This document shows positions 12,401 to 24,984 of a stretch of 64,000 nucleotides of DNA, piece by piece (within the stretch, counting starts at the first letter, position 1; every line of letters begins with the position of its first letter). This DNA is from Lomentospora prolificans. Lineage: Eukaryota > Ascomycota > Sordariomycetes > Microascales > Microascaceae. The stretch covers positions 930,001 through 994,000 of the forward strand of contig JARFXM010000008.1 in assembly GCA_029532625.1 (NCBI GenBank), read 5' to 3'. The position numbers were made by a program, and so were the translations under genes. Under the pieces are notes generated by a model. The model was not told where the DNA came from and made no database searches. It saw only the letters and a list, made by a program, of their open reading frames with translations.

Positions 12401-14155
12401 ATATAGCGCAGACCTAAAGTGACGGCAAATGAGTTTCAACATCCATGGATCGATTCCCATGTTGGATGAAGCAACGGCTCAAGTTAGCCAGGCTCCGTGA
12501 ACTAAGACGTATTTGGAGTACGACGACGGAAACCAAAGTCCATTTCCCACACATAATAGCTCATTCATTACCTCATTCCTCCTGCACCGGATGAAGTTCC
12601 CCCTGTGAGGCTGCAGGAGTGACAATGGGGTTGGACAGTTGGAACCAAATGAAGGAAAATAGGACACAGAGCTCGGGGTCACATGAACCCAAACAACATG
12701 ACACGGCGCTCCGCCCAGGGCCCCCTGGTCACCATCCGCAGCATATCTTTTCGAGAACCAAGATACCTTTTGAGCATGGGCTAACAGAGGCTCCGAGGGG
12801 CCCATCTTCGCAACCGCCCAGTGCCGGCGATTCACCAACGTTCCATAAGCGAATAAGAACTGGGCGCTTACACCTATTGTTCCTGCCCACAGCTGGCTAG
12901 AGTGTAATCCATAGCAACAGTCGAGGTCTCATAATATGCTAAGTTCTGTACTGGAAGTTGGTGCTGGAACTGTGCGGGTACCCCTGATACAATTCTATTT
13001 GTTAGTGCTTCTACCCTGAGAGTACATGAGCGGTTCCAGCCAGCGGAGGCGTTTCCGGAGTATTATTCCACTACAAACCGTTGGTCCACGCTATAGTACA
13101 GTGCATGGCCCCGCCTCATTACCACTGTTGTCCAACAATTCAGAGAAGCTTGCTGGTCTGTCCCATCAAAATCCCCCAACTCGACCTTCGAGTCACGCTC
13201 CTTTACCAGTCCATTCTTCCTCACTCTCAACAGTATTCTCTGGCTTTAGGGTCCTTCCAAAGGGTGCGAGCTCCCTCATCCTCCCTTTCTTACCAGTGTC
13301 CACTCAGAATTGTAAAATCCTTTGCCACCTTTGGTCTTCTTGAGACTTTTTGGCACAAGGCGGTGAGCTCGCGCTGTCCATCAGGCTACTGAGCGTGACG
13401 GGCGCTGCGCCTGTACCCGGACCCGTTTTCTGCCTGGCAGGTGACTAAAAGGGTACTTATTCCCGCCTTCTCCCCAAGTACTTCCTTACCCACTCACATC
13501 CACCGCCTTCAAGTACCTTGTACCCACACGTCTTTCAAGACATTCTCCCACTCTGCTCTTGCATTCGCGAGCTTAGTGCTCTAAGTACGTCAAATATGTA
13601 TTAGTCACGTCTAGTCACTCGCCCTTTTCCGTCCTCCTCGCCCAGAGCCCAGCTTCTCGCGACTTACGATCCAACTCTTCTGTACAGCTAACAAGAGATT
13701 CCAGACTGTTGGATGGCTCCTTCGATCGCCGATATCCCATTTACCTCAGTTGGTCCTTCAGTTACACTCACACACGCCGTGTTAGCCCTCTCCGCAGACA
13801 GAACCTTTGCCGCTCGTCTGTTCCACGAGCAACCGTTCCTCCTTCGTTCTTCCTCACAACTTCCGGGTTGCTGCCTTACTGTACCCCTTTCTGCACCTCG
13901 AATAGTATTGCCTAGCTTGCTCTCCCCACTGAACCGCTTCTGCCTCGGGCAACTCTCGACTCTTATCCGCAGCCGATTCTCTAGGGCCTGTCTCTTTTGA
14001 ACCTCTTGGGCATATAGACTTTCTACCCACAGCATCGTGTACATGAGTCCCACCGCGGCCGACGTTTTTCGAATAGATTAGGCCTCCGGGCTGCTCCCTC
14101 GACCTTCTCCCCTCTTCCCCTCTTCCCGCGCTCACAACACATCGACTTACACACC
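6428..14155. other. Long region without a supportable gene; ATG1 leader at right end
   Basis: About 7.7 kb in which every ORF is short (longest 180 codons, minus strand at 9125-9667), of low complexity, and unlike any family I know. I found no convincing spliced gene, tRNA, 5S rRNA or transposase. Base composition is mixed rather than strongly AT-rich, so there is no obvious repeat-induced point mutation. From about 13,440 on, the sequence turns pyrimidine-rich and probably includes the promoter and 5' leader of ATG1, with short upstream ORFs at 13713-14000 and 14043-14081. Confidence 0.5.
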
Positions 14156-17100
14156 ATGGCGGATTTACGAAAGGGCTCGTCGTCATCCGGGCGAGAGAAA
14201 CATGCCCAAATAGGAAACTTCGTCGTCGGCGCGGAAATTGGCAAAGGCAGTTTCGCCCAGGTTTACATGGGATGGCATAAGGTAATTCTGATGCCATAGC
14301 ACCTTGCCTCTGTGCACAGCCCTTGATAGAATGTCTTTTCCCCGCTCACAGCCTTGCCCACAGACTCGCCTGGAACCAAGCACCCTTTTCACCTCTTCAT
14401 GTTGCCCCCTATATCCTCTTCTCAACCAGGCTCTTGCGGCTCGGCCTAGTTACGAAGGAACAGTCATGCTAATTTGCCTCTAAATACAGGTCTCTCGAGC
14501 AGCCGTAGCAATCAAGTCTGTTGAAATGGACAGACTTAACAAGAAGCTTAAGGAGAATCTATATGGGGAAATTCAAATCCTCAAGACCCTCCGCCACCCG
14601 CACATCGTAGCGCTCCACGATTGTGTTGAGTCGAAAACGCATATAAATCTAGTGATGGAGTACTGCGAGCTTGGTGATTTATCCTTCTTCATTAAGAAGC
14701 GAGACAAGCACGCCACTCACCCTGCAACCTACGATCTTGCACGAAAGTATCCATGTCCTCCTAATTCAGGCCTCAACGAGGTTGTCATTCGGCATTTCCT
14801 CAAGCAACTAGCCAGTGCGCTTAAGTTCCTCAGGGAAATGAACTATGTCCACCGGGATGTGAAGCCCCAGAACCTGCTACTTCTTCCGTCTCCTGAGTAT
14901 CGAAAGGTGCACCCCCGGGACATTCTCGAGGCGAGCCAAGACTCTTTGATCCCCGTAGCGGGACTGCTTTCTCTCCCTATGCTGAAGCTCGCCGATTTTG
15001 GCTTTGCCCGAGTTTTGCCTTCGACATCCCTAGCCGATACGCTCTGCGGTTCACCCCTATACATGGCGCCTGAAATTCTCCGCTATGAACGGTACGACGC
15101 GAAGGCGGACCTTTGGTCCGTGGGTACAGTTGCATTCGAAATGGCCACGGGAAAGCCTCCCTTTAGAGCGCGAAATCATGTTGAGCTCCTGCGAAAGATT
15201 GAGGCAAACGAGGACGTCATAAAATTCCCTCGGGAAACGATAATCAGCCCCGATCTAAAGGCGGTAATTCGAGGTCTTTTGAAGCGCAATCCTGTTGAGA
15301 GAATGAGTTTTGAAAAGTTCTTTTCTGATGAAGTCATCACTGGCCCTATCCCAGGTCTGGTTGAGGATGACATCCCAAAGCCCACATCAAATGAACCGAA
15401 GATTCCTCTACCTCACTTGGAGAAGCCTAGACGGTCATCGGACATATCCCGGGAATCAGCTACCCAAAGCTCGCCAAATGAGCCTGGCTCCAGATCTCCA
15501 CTGTCGGCGAGTCCTAGCACTCGTCCTTCGAGACCAAATCCGAGCCCGCGCGACGTTGGTGCTGGACTCGGTATCCGCCAGCACCCTACTGCCCAAACGG
15601 GATCCTCTAATACACCACGCAGGCTATCTGACGTAACTTCAGCCCGGGTTCGAGACAATGCATCCTCCCCTCCCTCATCTCTACTTGACGAAAATGGCCT
15701 TAAGAGACGTGGCCGTGTCCAAACTAGCCCGCTCCCGACGGAAGAACAAGAGAAGGCAGCCCACGAGATTGCGTTTGAGCGAGACTATGTTGTTGTCGAA
15801 AAGCGTCAGGTTGAAGTAAACGCCTTTGCTGACGAAATGGCAGCGAACCCACGCCTAGCTAGTCATGGAAACGGCGGGACTTCGCCGAAGTCAGGCCAGG
15901 TGGTCAGGCGTGGTACTCAAACAAGCTCAACGGCTGCCGGACCGAATCAGCAATCTCGAGCTATCCAAATTGCGCAGGGCAAGGGCCATCACGCCCATCA
16001 AGGCTCCTACGACAAAGGAGCTTCTGCAGCGGGGAGCAGCCCCATTTCAGCCAGCAGCGCAATCTCTAAGGCGATTCAGGACGCAAGTCTCCGCCTCTTC
16101 GGGTTCAAGGTACCTCCCGCTCGCGTTGGAAAGGGACAGTCGCCGCCCCTGTATAGCCCGTTCCCCGCCTACCCGATACCTACAAATCAAACAGGCCTTC
16201 TTGAAGACGGCAAACGCGGAGCGACACTAGATGAAGATACTCGAGTGGCCCAGACAATTGAGGACTATGCTAATCGAAGTGATTGCGTCTACGGTTTTGC
16301 AGAAGTAAAGTTCAAGCAGCTCTTCCCATTAGCACCCTCAATGGAGCACGGTTTGGGAGGGGTATCTGCCGATGACTTGGACGCCCAAGAGGAGGGCCTT
16401 ACTACGGATGCTGTAGTCACAGTGTCTGAAGAGGCTCTAGTGCTGTATGTGAAGGCGCTGTCAATGCTTGCAAAAGCCATGGACATTGCTAGCCTATGGT
16501 GGCAACGCAAAACTCAACGCGAGCCTAGCCCGAACACACGCGACAACCAAGGGTCCCAGATTCTTTCTATGCGCATCAACTCGGCCGTGCAATGGGTCCG
16601 GACGAGGTTCAACGAGGTGTTGGAGAAGACGGAAATGGTTCGATTGAAACTCGTTGATGCTCAGAAGCAGCTTCCACAGGATCACCCGAGCCACCCTAGC
16701 AACCATGGGACGGATTCTAATTTTGATGCGGGCGAGAAGCAAGTATATTTGACGCCCGGAATCAGCGCGGAGAAGCTGATGTACGATCGAGCTATCGACA
16801 TGAGTCGAACGGCGGCAATCGACGAGATTGCCAATGAACGCTTGGCCGACTGCGAGGCTTATTATATTACCGCCATTCGAATGCTCGAAGCTGTTTTAGA
16901 TGTGGATGATGAGTCTTGCCGATCAAGGTCCGGGTCAACTTCCAAAGATATGAAGGGTGACAGCGGACGTGAAGTAGCTGGTGACCTTGACAACGATGAT
17001 CGCAAGGTTGTCAAGAAGAGTAAGTCACCGCACAAATGATGCCTAAGGTCCAAATTGGGGAATAATAGCGCGACTAACATTCGCCTTCGCAGTGATCAAC

Positions 17101-17238
17101 TTGATTAGCGGTAGACTAACGATGGTGAGGAAGAAGAGGAACATGATTGCCGAGGCGGAAAAGGCGCAGCTTACCGTAGGGCGGCGGCGGAGTGGTGATA
17201 TGACGCCGAAGAGCGTACGTTCTCATGCATCATCATAA
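14156..17238 (+). CDS. ATG1: Serine/threonine protein kinase ATG1
   Basis: The autophagy-initiating kinase (ULK1/unc-51 family), which acts with Atg13 and Atg17 at the phagophore assembly site. Three exons, 14156-14281, 14490-17019 and 17093-17238, give 933 residues, typical for filamentous fungi. The kinase domain is at the N-terminus: glycine loop GKGSFA (29-34), VAIK lysine 51, [10 protein letters not shown] with catalytic Asp 165, DFG Asp 211, and activation segment GSPLYMAPE (229-237). A long Ser/Pro-rich middle follows. The C-terminal part contains helical segments matching the Atg13-binding early-autophagy-targeting region (for example [19 protein letters not shown]). The first intron (208 nt) splits the ATP-binding lobe. 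The second (73 nt) has a CTAAC branch site, and skipping it would end the protein early at SPHK. Confidence 0.95.
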
Positions 17239-18796
17239 GGAAGCCGGCGCAATTTTGGCATGGAGTTTTGACGACTTGACGAACAATCTTTACAACGACA
17301 TTACGATACCATCGTCGAAGCCCCGCGGCTGTTTTGTCTTTTTAAGGGGGCTTGTTTTTTCAACAAATCCTTTCTTGTCTTGTTCTTTTCGTTACAGTTC
17401 TTTTCATCGACAGTCAGTCGGCGATCTCTCCACGTGTGGAGATTTTGAATTGTGAAGATTCAAGGTTGTACTCGGGAGTTTCGGGTGGAGTCTCCTGGTG
17501 CGTGCTCCATCTTTGAGTTGTTTTTCTTTTTCTTTTTCTTTTTTTTTTTTTATCCAACCGGTTGGTACATACGGAACATGGCGACAGGCCTCATCCATCG
17601 GCGTTTTGCTCAGTTTATTCTTTCTTGCTTGTGTTCAAGTTACGACTCTACTCTCTTGTCTTCAAAGTCATCCTTCCCGCATCATACCTATAGGGTTTAA
17701 GTGAGGAAATGGGGCGCACGGGGATTCATAACGGTCATGATGATGGTTACCAATGGTGTGGACATCACAGAACACTCAGGTGGCTAGTTGGTCTCCCTTC
17801 TTTCTTTTCGTCTTTTCAATGTGTATGTGTGTGGGGGTGTACAACGTACGGTTTTCTCCGAGGGTGGCTATTGTGTATGAGTGAGATTGATATTGATCCA
17901 TTAGTTTCGTACTTGGGACGTACCGACGCTCGAGGACCGGCCTGTGGCGCCGAAGAGAGCTGTCGACCTCCGGAGAGGGAGACCCTTTGAAGCCCCGCCC
18001 CGGGATGAGGATGCACACATCCACCCCCGAGAAAGGGAAATGGGGAAAAGATAAAATAAATTGAGAGGTTATTAGAAACAGACTTGAAGGTTGGTTCCCA
18101 AAATGCGAGTTACACTATACCATGACAGGAAGTGGTTGCCATTCTCGTCATGGGGTAGCGTGTGCGTGTGAGAGCTACCAGTCGTAAGTGGCTTTTGTTG
18201 GTTCAACAACTCGCTAGTCGCGCGTGCTTTGACTCGAGTTAACACAGCAGGAATCGACTTTCTGCGATGGGCCAGAGCCTTTTTGGTTCCTTGCTTTAAA
18301 CTAGCTTCCAGCGAATTGACCATCGCGGCTCATACCCATGATGGGAGGTGGTTGGCGCGGGGAAGCTAACCAGACGTCATAGTTAACAGGGATTCGGTGC
18401 TGCGCTTGCGCTGGGCTAGCAAGCTGGAGAGAGTGAGACCCAGCATGAACTTGGACTGGGGGTTGTTTCCAGCTGCACCTACAATGTTGCGAGGCAAGAG
18501 AGTATTACGGTCAGCGCAAGGATTCCGTTTTGGTTGTTCAGGTAACTACTACACATAAGCACTATTGGTGATTCTCAAAGTGTGAACTGGTTGACTAGAT
18601 GTATTCTCTTAGAGAGGCCAGCCAATTTCATTCCACTGCGTCGTTTTTCTCTTAAGATTTGACCGTGGGGTTACTAGCACTACAAGATAATCTGTGGTAG
18701 AACTTTGGATCAGACGCCCAACACCACAAAAGCATCATGATGTATCTCATAGTATTCTGTTTATACCCATTTACCGAGGACTCTGGCGATATTAGC
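17239..18796. other. Convergent intergenic region, no gene seen
   Basis: This separates the 3' ends of ATG1 (plus) and the FHA-like kinase (minus). It holds a T-rich tract near 17,520-17,552 and only short ORFs. It is probably the two 3' untranslated regions with spacer between them; nothing else was recognised. Confidence 0.5.
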
Positions 18797-21217
18797 CTAG
18801 GAACTTGACTTAGACGGTGCGCCCCTTGACCCTTCCTCAGAGCCCTCCGAATCCTGGCCGTGCATATGCTCTTGAGGTTGAGCAACCGTGGCCTCGATCG
18901 AGTGAGCTCGCTGAGCTCGTGTAACAGACGCTTGCTCTTCTTTGGTCTCTGGATTCAATAGAGCATCCCTTCTCGAGAAGAACCCGGAAAAGTTGTCCAC
19001 GTCGGCAGTCGAGGGGAATTTAAACGGCATCGTTATGAACCTGTTGGCTCTGTCCCGGTGAGAGGCGGGGTATACGCGTCGACCGACTCGTGCCTGCAGC
19101 TCTACAGTCTGGTTTGACGACAACTGGCTCTGCGAACGGGCTCCATGGGCAATATCCTCTGCTACTCCTTGCGGAACTCCGAAACGCCCAACATTCGAGC
19201 CGCTGTCGGAGGAAGGCAAGGCCTTTAGTCCGAGGCGGCTTTTCGGCGCCACGTCGTCGAGCTCACCCCCAAGCGTGGTGATGGGTGTAACCTTGGGAAT
19301 GCCTTCCTCGTGGATGCGCTCCACGACACTCCATACTCCATCGTTGCTCCGCAGGAAAGGGTGGTCGGCCGCTTGCTGGGCCGTCATCCTCTCCTCAGGG
19401 TGAACACGAAGACACCGACTGACGAAATCCTTGGCTAGTCGGACGCGTTGTCCCTCCCCTTTCCTAAAGAAGGTCCTGATGCGAAGGTCAACATCCTCTT
19501 GGGTTGGCATTTTCTCCTCTGGGAATCGGAATGCGTAATGACTGCCGTGCGGCATCTTTATCTCGCGGCTATAAACTTCGAGCACGAGTAAGCCAAGAGA
19601 CCATACATCGGCGCTCGGCTGCTGAGGGATGGTGCTGTGATGAACTTCTGGCGCCTGGTAGCCTCGGGTGCCCACGCCGGACATCAGTCGACTGGAGGCG
19701 TGGATAGCTGCGCATCCGAAATCGGATATACAAACGCGATGAGTGCCTCGTGGAATGCAAGCCAGAAGGATATTGCACGGCTTCACATCTCGGTGAATTA
19801 GACCTCGATCATGAATGTATTTCAGCCCCGTGACAACCTGTCGGAGGATTCGCTGTGTATCGCCCTCTCGCGGCACAAATCGCTCCAGGTAAGAGGTGAG
19901 ATCGCCCCCGGATGCCAACTCCAGGAAGAGGTATCTAAAGAGTAGCATGTTAGTGGAGGGTGAAGGGGGGGAGTTGGATGGACCAGAGGGATGGGAAGGC
20001 GTACACCGTGTATGGCGAGCGATAGTGCGTGATTAGCTTGACCACGTTGTGCTAAAGACACGTTGTTAGCCGACTCTACCAACATCTGTTTGAAAACTGC
20101 AATCTGGAGGTAGGTGAGAAAGGTGAAAACTTACGTGGTCGAGCTGGCTAAGTACTTCAGCTTCGCGACGGCATCGTGCAACCCATTGGTGGCCGTTGGG
20201 TCCGGCGCTGGCCACGATTCTTACCAGGTTGATGATCTTGACGACGCATTGCTCTTGGGTCTTGACATTTAGCGCGAGACGAACTTCGCCTTGTCCCCCA
20301 GCACCGAGGATGATGCGGGTAATCTCGAAATCATCGGCGAATTGCTACACATGACGTAATTAGCCATCCGCTGTCACTGCATCCTGGGGTATATCGCATT
20401 GGCAAGAGTCAAGTGAAAATGGCCGAGGACAGTGACGCTGTGTTAAATTGGGTTGAAAAGAACGGAAAGTGTACGCCCTCCGGTAGAGAAAGCAAAACGA
20501 GAAGAAACTTGGCGACAGAGCATGGGGAAGGAAGAAGAGGGCTCTCTGGACCTCCGGAATTGTGGATAGCGGCTCGAGGCACAGCTGCCCATATCCCGAA
20601 GTAGAGATAGTCTGCATAATAGATGAGTTGGCTTACTTGGGCTTCCTTTTCTTGGATCGGGTCGAGGTCCGATGTCCGAGGACGCCAGAATCGATACTCA
20701 ACCTTGACAGAATATTTTCCAAATTCGACGCTAGTCTCACGCTCCAAGAGCCAGCCGCAAGCCGCGGGAGAATACGCCGGTAGGTTAATGCGCTTGCCTT
20801 TCCGAAGCACGTAGGTTGTACCATGCAAGCTCATGTTGCGAACGTAATAAAGGGGAACCTGGTCTTGGTCGTACTGGATACCCCAGAAATGGCACTGGTG
20901 GCCCTCGACCTCCGGATCTTCCAATCGAATATCGCTAGTCAAGATATACCATGATGAGTTTGCTGCCGCCCGAGAAATTGGACAGAGGAGAAAAAGTGTT
21001 GGGGGCTTCGTTGGACTTACTTTTTGTCGGAGCTTCCGATCTTGATCTCATCTCCTTTCACCAGGGTTCTCTTGTGGACTGGAACTGTTAGCAGGGGATC
21101 GAAACACGCATCTCGGTATTGAGGCTAAGCGGCATATCACTTACCGGGCAGCGGATGATCTCTATGGTAAACATAAATGGTCGCGACGGGGCCATTGGGA
21201 GGGAAGTTCTCGTCCAT
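18797..21217 (-). CDS. Protein kinase with degenerate FHA-like domain (Rad53/Cds1/Mek1-like architecture)
   Basis: Six exons read in frame: 21217-21145, 21084-21021, 20934-20637, 20344-20135, 20051-20005 and 19934-18797, giving 609 residues. Residues about 30-130 resemble an FHA domain: a KIGSSD segment where GR is expected, EVEGHQCHF in place of SxxH, and RNMSLHGTT near the NxSxNGT loop. A kinase domain follows: glycine loop GAGGQGEV (159-166), lysine 181, HRDVKPCN (Asp 280), DFG (Asp 302) and GTRGYQAPE (319-327). The C-terminal 170 residues are Ser-rich and unrecognised. FHA plus kinase is the architecture of the CAMK-group checkpoint and meiotic kinases, but assignment to one of them is inference. 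The ATG is the first after an in-frame TAA. The 292-nt intron (20636-20345) is the least certain boundary. Confidence 0.85.
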
Positions 21218-22211
21218 GTTGAGGGACCACGGCCAAGCCGGTAGAAGCGTTGACAAAACTTATGTTTCTTTCCTGTCTCGAGTTCAGCATTGTTGACATG
21301 CACCAGCTATAGGTGAACAACATTACCTTGTGGGGAGATATCTGACGTGACTCCGTCTGGGGTCTACCTGGAAAGTTCTAGGTGGAAGGTTAGACAACCT
21401 TCCGTGTGCGAAAGGATTAGACTGATGACCTCGGCGTTAGAGGCGCCTTGCTAGAAACCCTGGTTCCGACAATATCTGGTCAGGCGGACGCAAAGCGACT
21501 CAGGGTAACGAGTGGGAGCTAAGTTTACCTCGGATATTTATCCGGGTATAGACACCCTTACAGAAATTCTGAGGGTGGAGATTCCCGCGATCGGTAGCTC
21601 TTGTGTTACGGGTAACAGAAGACGCGTCGAGAAAGAAAACAATGGCCTGAGCCGACCTGAGGTCTCGTGGTATCAAACTCGACGGCACGGAGAAGGAAAA
21701 CAGAGAGAATCAAGGTAAAACCAGAGAATAAAGGGAAAAACTAGGGAAACAATGGAGGAGTGAATAGAGTTGGTTGACAGAGAGTTGCATCTTTGATGGA
21801 TGGTGGAATGACTGAAGAATGGAGAGATAGGAAAGAGAATAAAGGAATAGAGTATGAGCAGAGTCTATAGTTGAATGGGAAGGTGCTTGTTGCCATCTAC
21901 TGTTTACTCATTATATATACATTTAGGAAATTCTATCACTACTCTCCCGACTGTATTCCATAGAAGTGTGACTTATCGTGATCTTCTCTGAGCTTCCGGC
22001 TAGACCCGGAGCCTCACCGGCGATGCCCCACTTTTCCCGGATCTTTTCCTGTCCTCACCGGGCAGCTTTTCATTGGCCCCACACAAAGCTGGGAGGTCAT
22101 GTGACTAAGGGCTTTCTCTCCCTCAAGAATTTATTCCTTTTAACTGCTGCACCAAATTTCCCCACTCTAACCTGACACAAACATCATCACAACAATCTCT
22201 CATCAACAGAA
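21218..22211. promoter_or_regulatory. Divergent promoter region, FHA kinase and eL41
   Basis: The upstream regions of the kinase gene (minus) and the eL41 gene (plus). A TATATATA-like stretch lies at 21911-21920 and a CT-rich leader at about 22,100-22,210, just before the eL41 leader intron. ORFs here are short and unconvincing. Confidence 0.45.
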
Positions 22212-22409
22212 GTAAGTGCACATTGGAGGGCAAAACCCCTCAATTCCATGGCTTCCCTGCCTCATGGGTGCTATACCTTGCCTTGAGGAGCTTTGGAGAA
22301 AAGAATTTCGTTTCCCGAGCTTCCTCGCTGCGAGGTGGTAGCAGCTTCGCCTGGCAGGATTCGGCCTCAAGAGCTTCCGAGCTGTTCGATGCTAACTATT
22401 TGCCTGTAG
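22212..22409 (+). other. Intron in the 5' leader of the eL41 gene
   Basis: A 198-nt intron predicted from a strong GTAAGT donor at 22212, a GCTAAC branch-site match at 22391 and a CCTGTAG acceptor ending at 22409. The acceptor is 11 bases upstream of the eL41 start codon. Leader introns are common in ribosomal protein genes and often aid expression. Transcript data would be needed to prove it. Confidence 0.7.
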
Positions 22410-22420
22410 CCAAGTTCAAG

Positions 22421-22560
22421 ATGAGAGCCAAGTGGAGAAAGAAGAGAGTCCGACGCCTCAAGCGCAAGAGAAGAAAGATGAGAGCCAGATCGTAAGTGCT
22501 CCAAAGCAGAAACTTTTGGTCTTCGCGCCTCAACTGCTAACTTTGGCCTACAGCAAATAA
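22421..22560 (+). CDS. RPL41: 60S ribosomal protein eL41 (25 residues)
   Basis: The smallest eukaryotic ribosomal protein, a single very basic helix that bridges the two ribosomal subunits. The first exon (22421-22491) starts MRAKWRKKRVRRL and ends RKMRARS with the last codon incomplete. A 62-nt intron (GTAAGT donor, CTACAG acceptor) separates it from a 7-base second exon (22554-22560) that supplies the last base of Ser, a Lys codon and TAA. The 25-residue length and the sequence match the universal family. Without splicing, the frame meets TAA immediately after the donor and the final Lys is lost. Gene finders usually miss a gene this short. The region between the leader intron and ATG is 11 bases long. 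Confidence 0.95.
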
Positions 22561-24609
22561 ATGCATTCTGAAGCTCCCCGACCAAGTCCGCCTTAGTCTC
22601 TGTACAAATTAGATTGGCAAACCCTACAATGGAGCTTTCGAAACGTCCTTGCGCCCACATCAACCTTGACACGCGACCGAGGGCCTCGCCTCGAAAGAAG
22701 GACCTGAACCACGGCCACGGAAGGGAAAATTGGGCGACTACAGGGGGCGAGCTACATCGCGATTGAACAGCAACAAGATTGAGATGGAACGGTCATTTCA
22801 GCTGGTTGGAGAGATACCCAGGATGCTTTATGGTCAGGCAAAGATGTCAGAGCCCAGTCGAGGCGGGCAGTCTTGGAGCCTGCGATAGCCCGTTACAGAT
22901 AGTTAATCACACTGGGCATCTGATTTCAGTACAACATATTTTTCTAAATTGTGCTTTCTTGTGACAATCGTCTTCCTGCTTCTATAGACCCTCGCTTCCC
23001 TGGTCTTGTTGCTGCCAATACGGCACAAGCCTGGGAGGCCATATGGCGCGGCGCACCGCACCTGGAAATCCCTTCCGCAGATATTTTCCATCTCATTCTA
23101 TTTCTCTGTGCCTGCGGTTTGTGTGGGCACAACTGTGGAAAACTTAACCCATGAGGCCCCATATCGAAGGGTAGCTTCGACCCCACTAGGGTGGAAAATC
23201 TGGACTTCGGTTGACGGGCACACACTGGGGGAAGGTGTTCGACTTGGCAACGGATCACGCATTTCATTACTGGTCTTCTTCGTTTCTTCGGTCTTGCAGA
23301 GGAACTCTCATGAAGCTCTTAAACTTTATTGCGTGAAGTGAGGTAGCTTCCCTGCCCAATTGGGACAAGAGGCGGTTAGCTCTAGCTCGAGACCAGCTCT
23401 TCCTATATGTGATTCATCTAGAGATATATATGGGGGTGTCCCGTCATGGCTACGCAAATCCGATGCTACAACGAGAGTACTGACTCGGAGAAGTGTGCTA
23501 TCGCTCCCATCCTGCAGTGTGGCTTGTCCCTCTTTCGACATCCCAGTGAGGAAGTCAGGCAGAGACTGACCCGCGCAAGATGGCTGCTAGGCGTTATGAT
23601 TGGGAGACTTCTATTTCATTGGACTGGTTTACTCTGGTCAGATATCTCTTCTCTCGGTATCCATCGAAGAGTATAAATGCAGCTCAAGGGAAGGGAAATC
23701 AATTGCTTAGGGCATGGTGCTAAAAAAGTATAAAATGGATTAAAAGAAAAAAAAAGAAAATAGAAAAAACACCCTTTGCTTTCGGCTGGTCTGGGACCGA
23801 TCATCACCGCTTCGCTTTTCCGCCTCTCGAATGACCTCAGAGAGTGGATAAGGGGCACAACGTGGTCCGCCGTGATCGGGACTGGCATCTTCTCGGGATT
23901 CACCATATCAAATAGATTCATGTGGCCGAAGGGGTAGAAAGGAAAGCGCGAAGGGGACTGCTCTCCCTTTGAGAGGAAGGTGGAACCTTGAGGGTGTGAA
24001 GGGAAGAGAGAAGGAGGCACGGCTTAAGACATGCCGATGGATGATTTACAGCTACGAGGACTGGGTAACATACAATGTTCAGTGGCGAGCTGGTCCGAGT
24101 GCTCTGATATACTAATACCATGACCAGAATGCCTTGAGAGTGTCCGTTCTCTCACAAGCGGACCAAACGAATAGCTACGAAGAGCAAAGGCCGGGCGTTT
24201 TTGCTGGGGGCAGAAAGGAAGTTCCTGGCCAATACAACCCAAAGTAGACCATACCCTTCCAGCAACCAACGCACTGGATATCATGGCTTTGGAGATAGAT
24301 ACTCGGGAGGACCGAGTCACATCTAGAAATAGCACATAAGTAGCGTTTGAGTGTGCCAGTATAGCGTATGAACATAGGAAATGCCTCTATTCTAAGCCTG
24401 CCAGAAAAAAGAAATCATATGGAACTCGAACAATTCATCTCCGTCGAGGGTCACGCGGCCGGAACTCTTCCCAGTGCGGCCCCGTAACCCTGCGAGATAT
24501 AACTCCCATGCCCACAAATCTGTATCTTTCACAGTATATACAACCTCTCGAGGCTGAAGATCCCACCATAATCGCATCCTGGCACCCGTCGCCGTTCATC
24601 TATGACGTC
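22561..24609. other. Intergenic region between eL41 and MIC10, no gene seen
   Basis: About 2 kb between the 3' ends of eL41 (plus) and MIC10 (minus). Short ORFs occur on both strands. The minus-strand ORF at 23616-24020 has a stretch that looks a little protein-like (residues near MNLFDMVNPEKMP), but it ends in a poly-Phe run made by a T-rich tract and matches no family I know. No RNA gene was recognised. Confidence 0.45.
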
Positions 24610-24984
24610 TTACGACTGGGTCTTGAGGGTCCTGGACGCCTGCTTGAGGTTCCAATTACACTCCTCGTACGCCCTGCCAGCTCCGAAACCGACACCGACG
24701 AAAGCGGGCCACGCGCGGCGCTTGAAGAGGAGGACGGAGAAAACGACGCCGAATCCGAGACCGAGGGTGGACTTGACAAGGAGGTTCGAGAGGCAACGAT
24801 CCCACTACACGTCCGGCATCGGGTCTTTGTTAGCTATACAATTATCACAGCCACTGAGATATGCATCTCTTCAAGAAAGACGAGAGTCTTTGCGATAGAA
24901 ATCATTGCGTACCTTCTCGTTGAGAAGAGCCTCGCTGACGGGTCGCGAGACGACCGAGGTAGAGGGCTGGGTAGAGCTCGACAT
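24610..24984 (-). CDS. MIC10: MICOS complex subunit Mic10
   Basis: A small mitochondrial inner-membrane protein that bends the membrane at crista junctions as a core MICOS subunit. Two exons, 24984-24913 and 24804-24610, with a 108-nt intron, give 88 residues. After a Ser/Thr-rich start comes the family signature [11 protein letters not shown], then two hydrophobic segments. Their glycine motifs GLGFG (39-43) and GVGFGAG (61-67) are the oligomerisation motifs known for Mic10. A basic KRR loop separates the segments, and the protein ends after RAYEECN and a short tail. It shares a 335-bp divergent promoter with URB2. Confidence 0.95.

Noticed and set aside
6428..14155. Possible repeat-induced point mutation in the gene-free stretches (also considered at 52-63 kb)
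   Set aside because: The sequence does not look strongly AT-rich or TpA-rich by eye, and no intact or mutated transposon frame was found.
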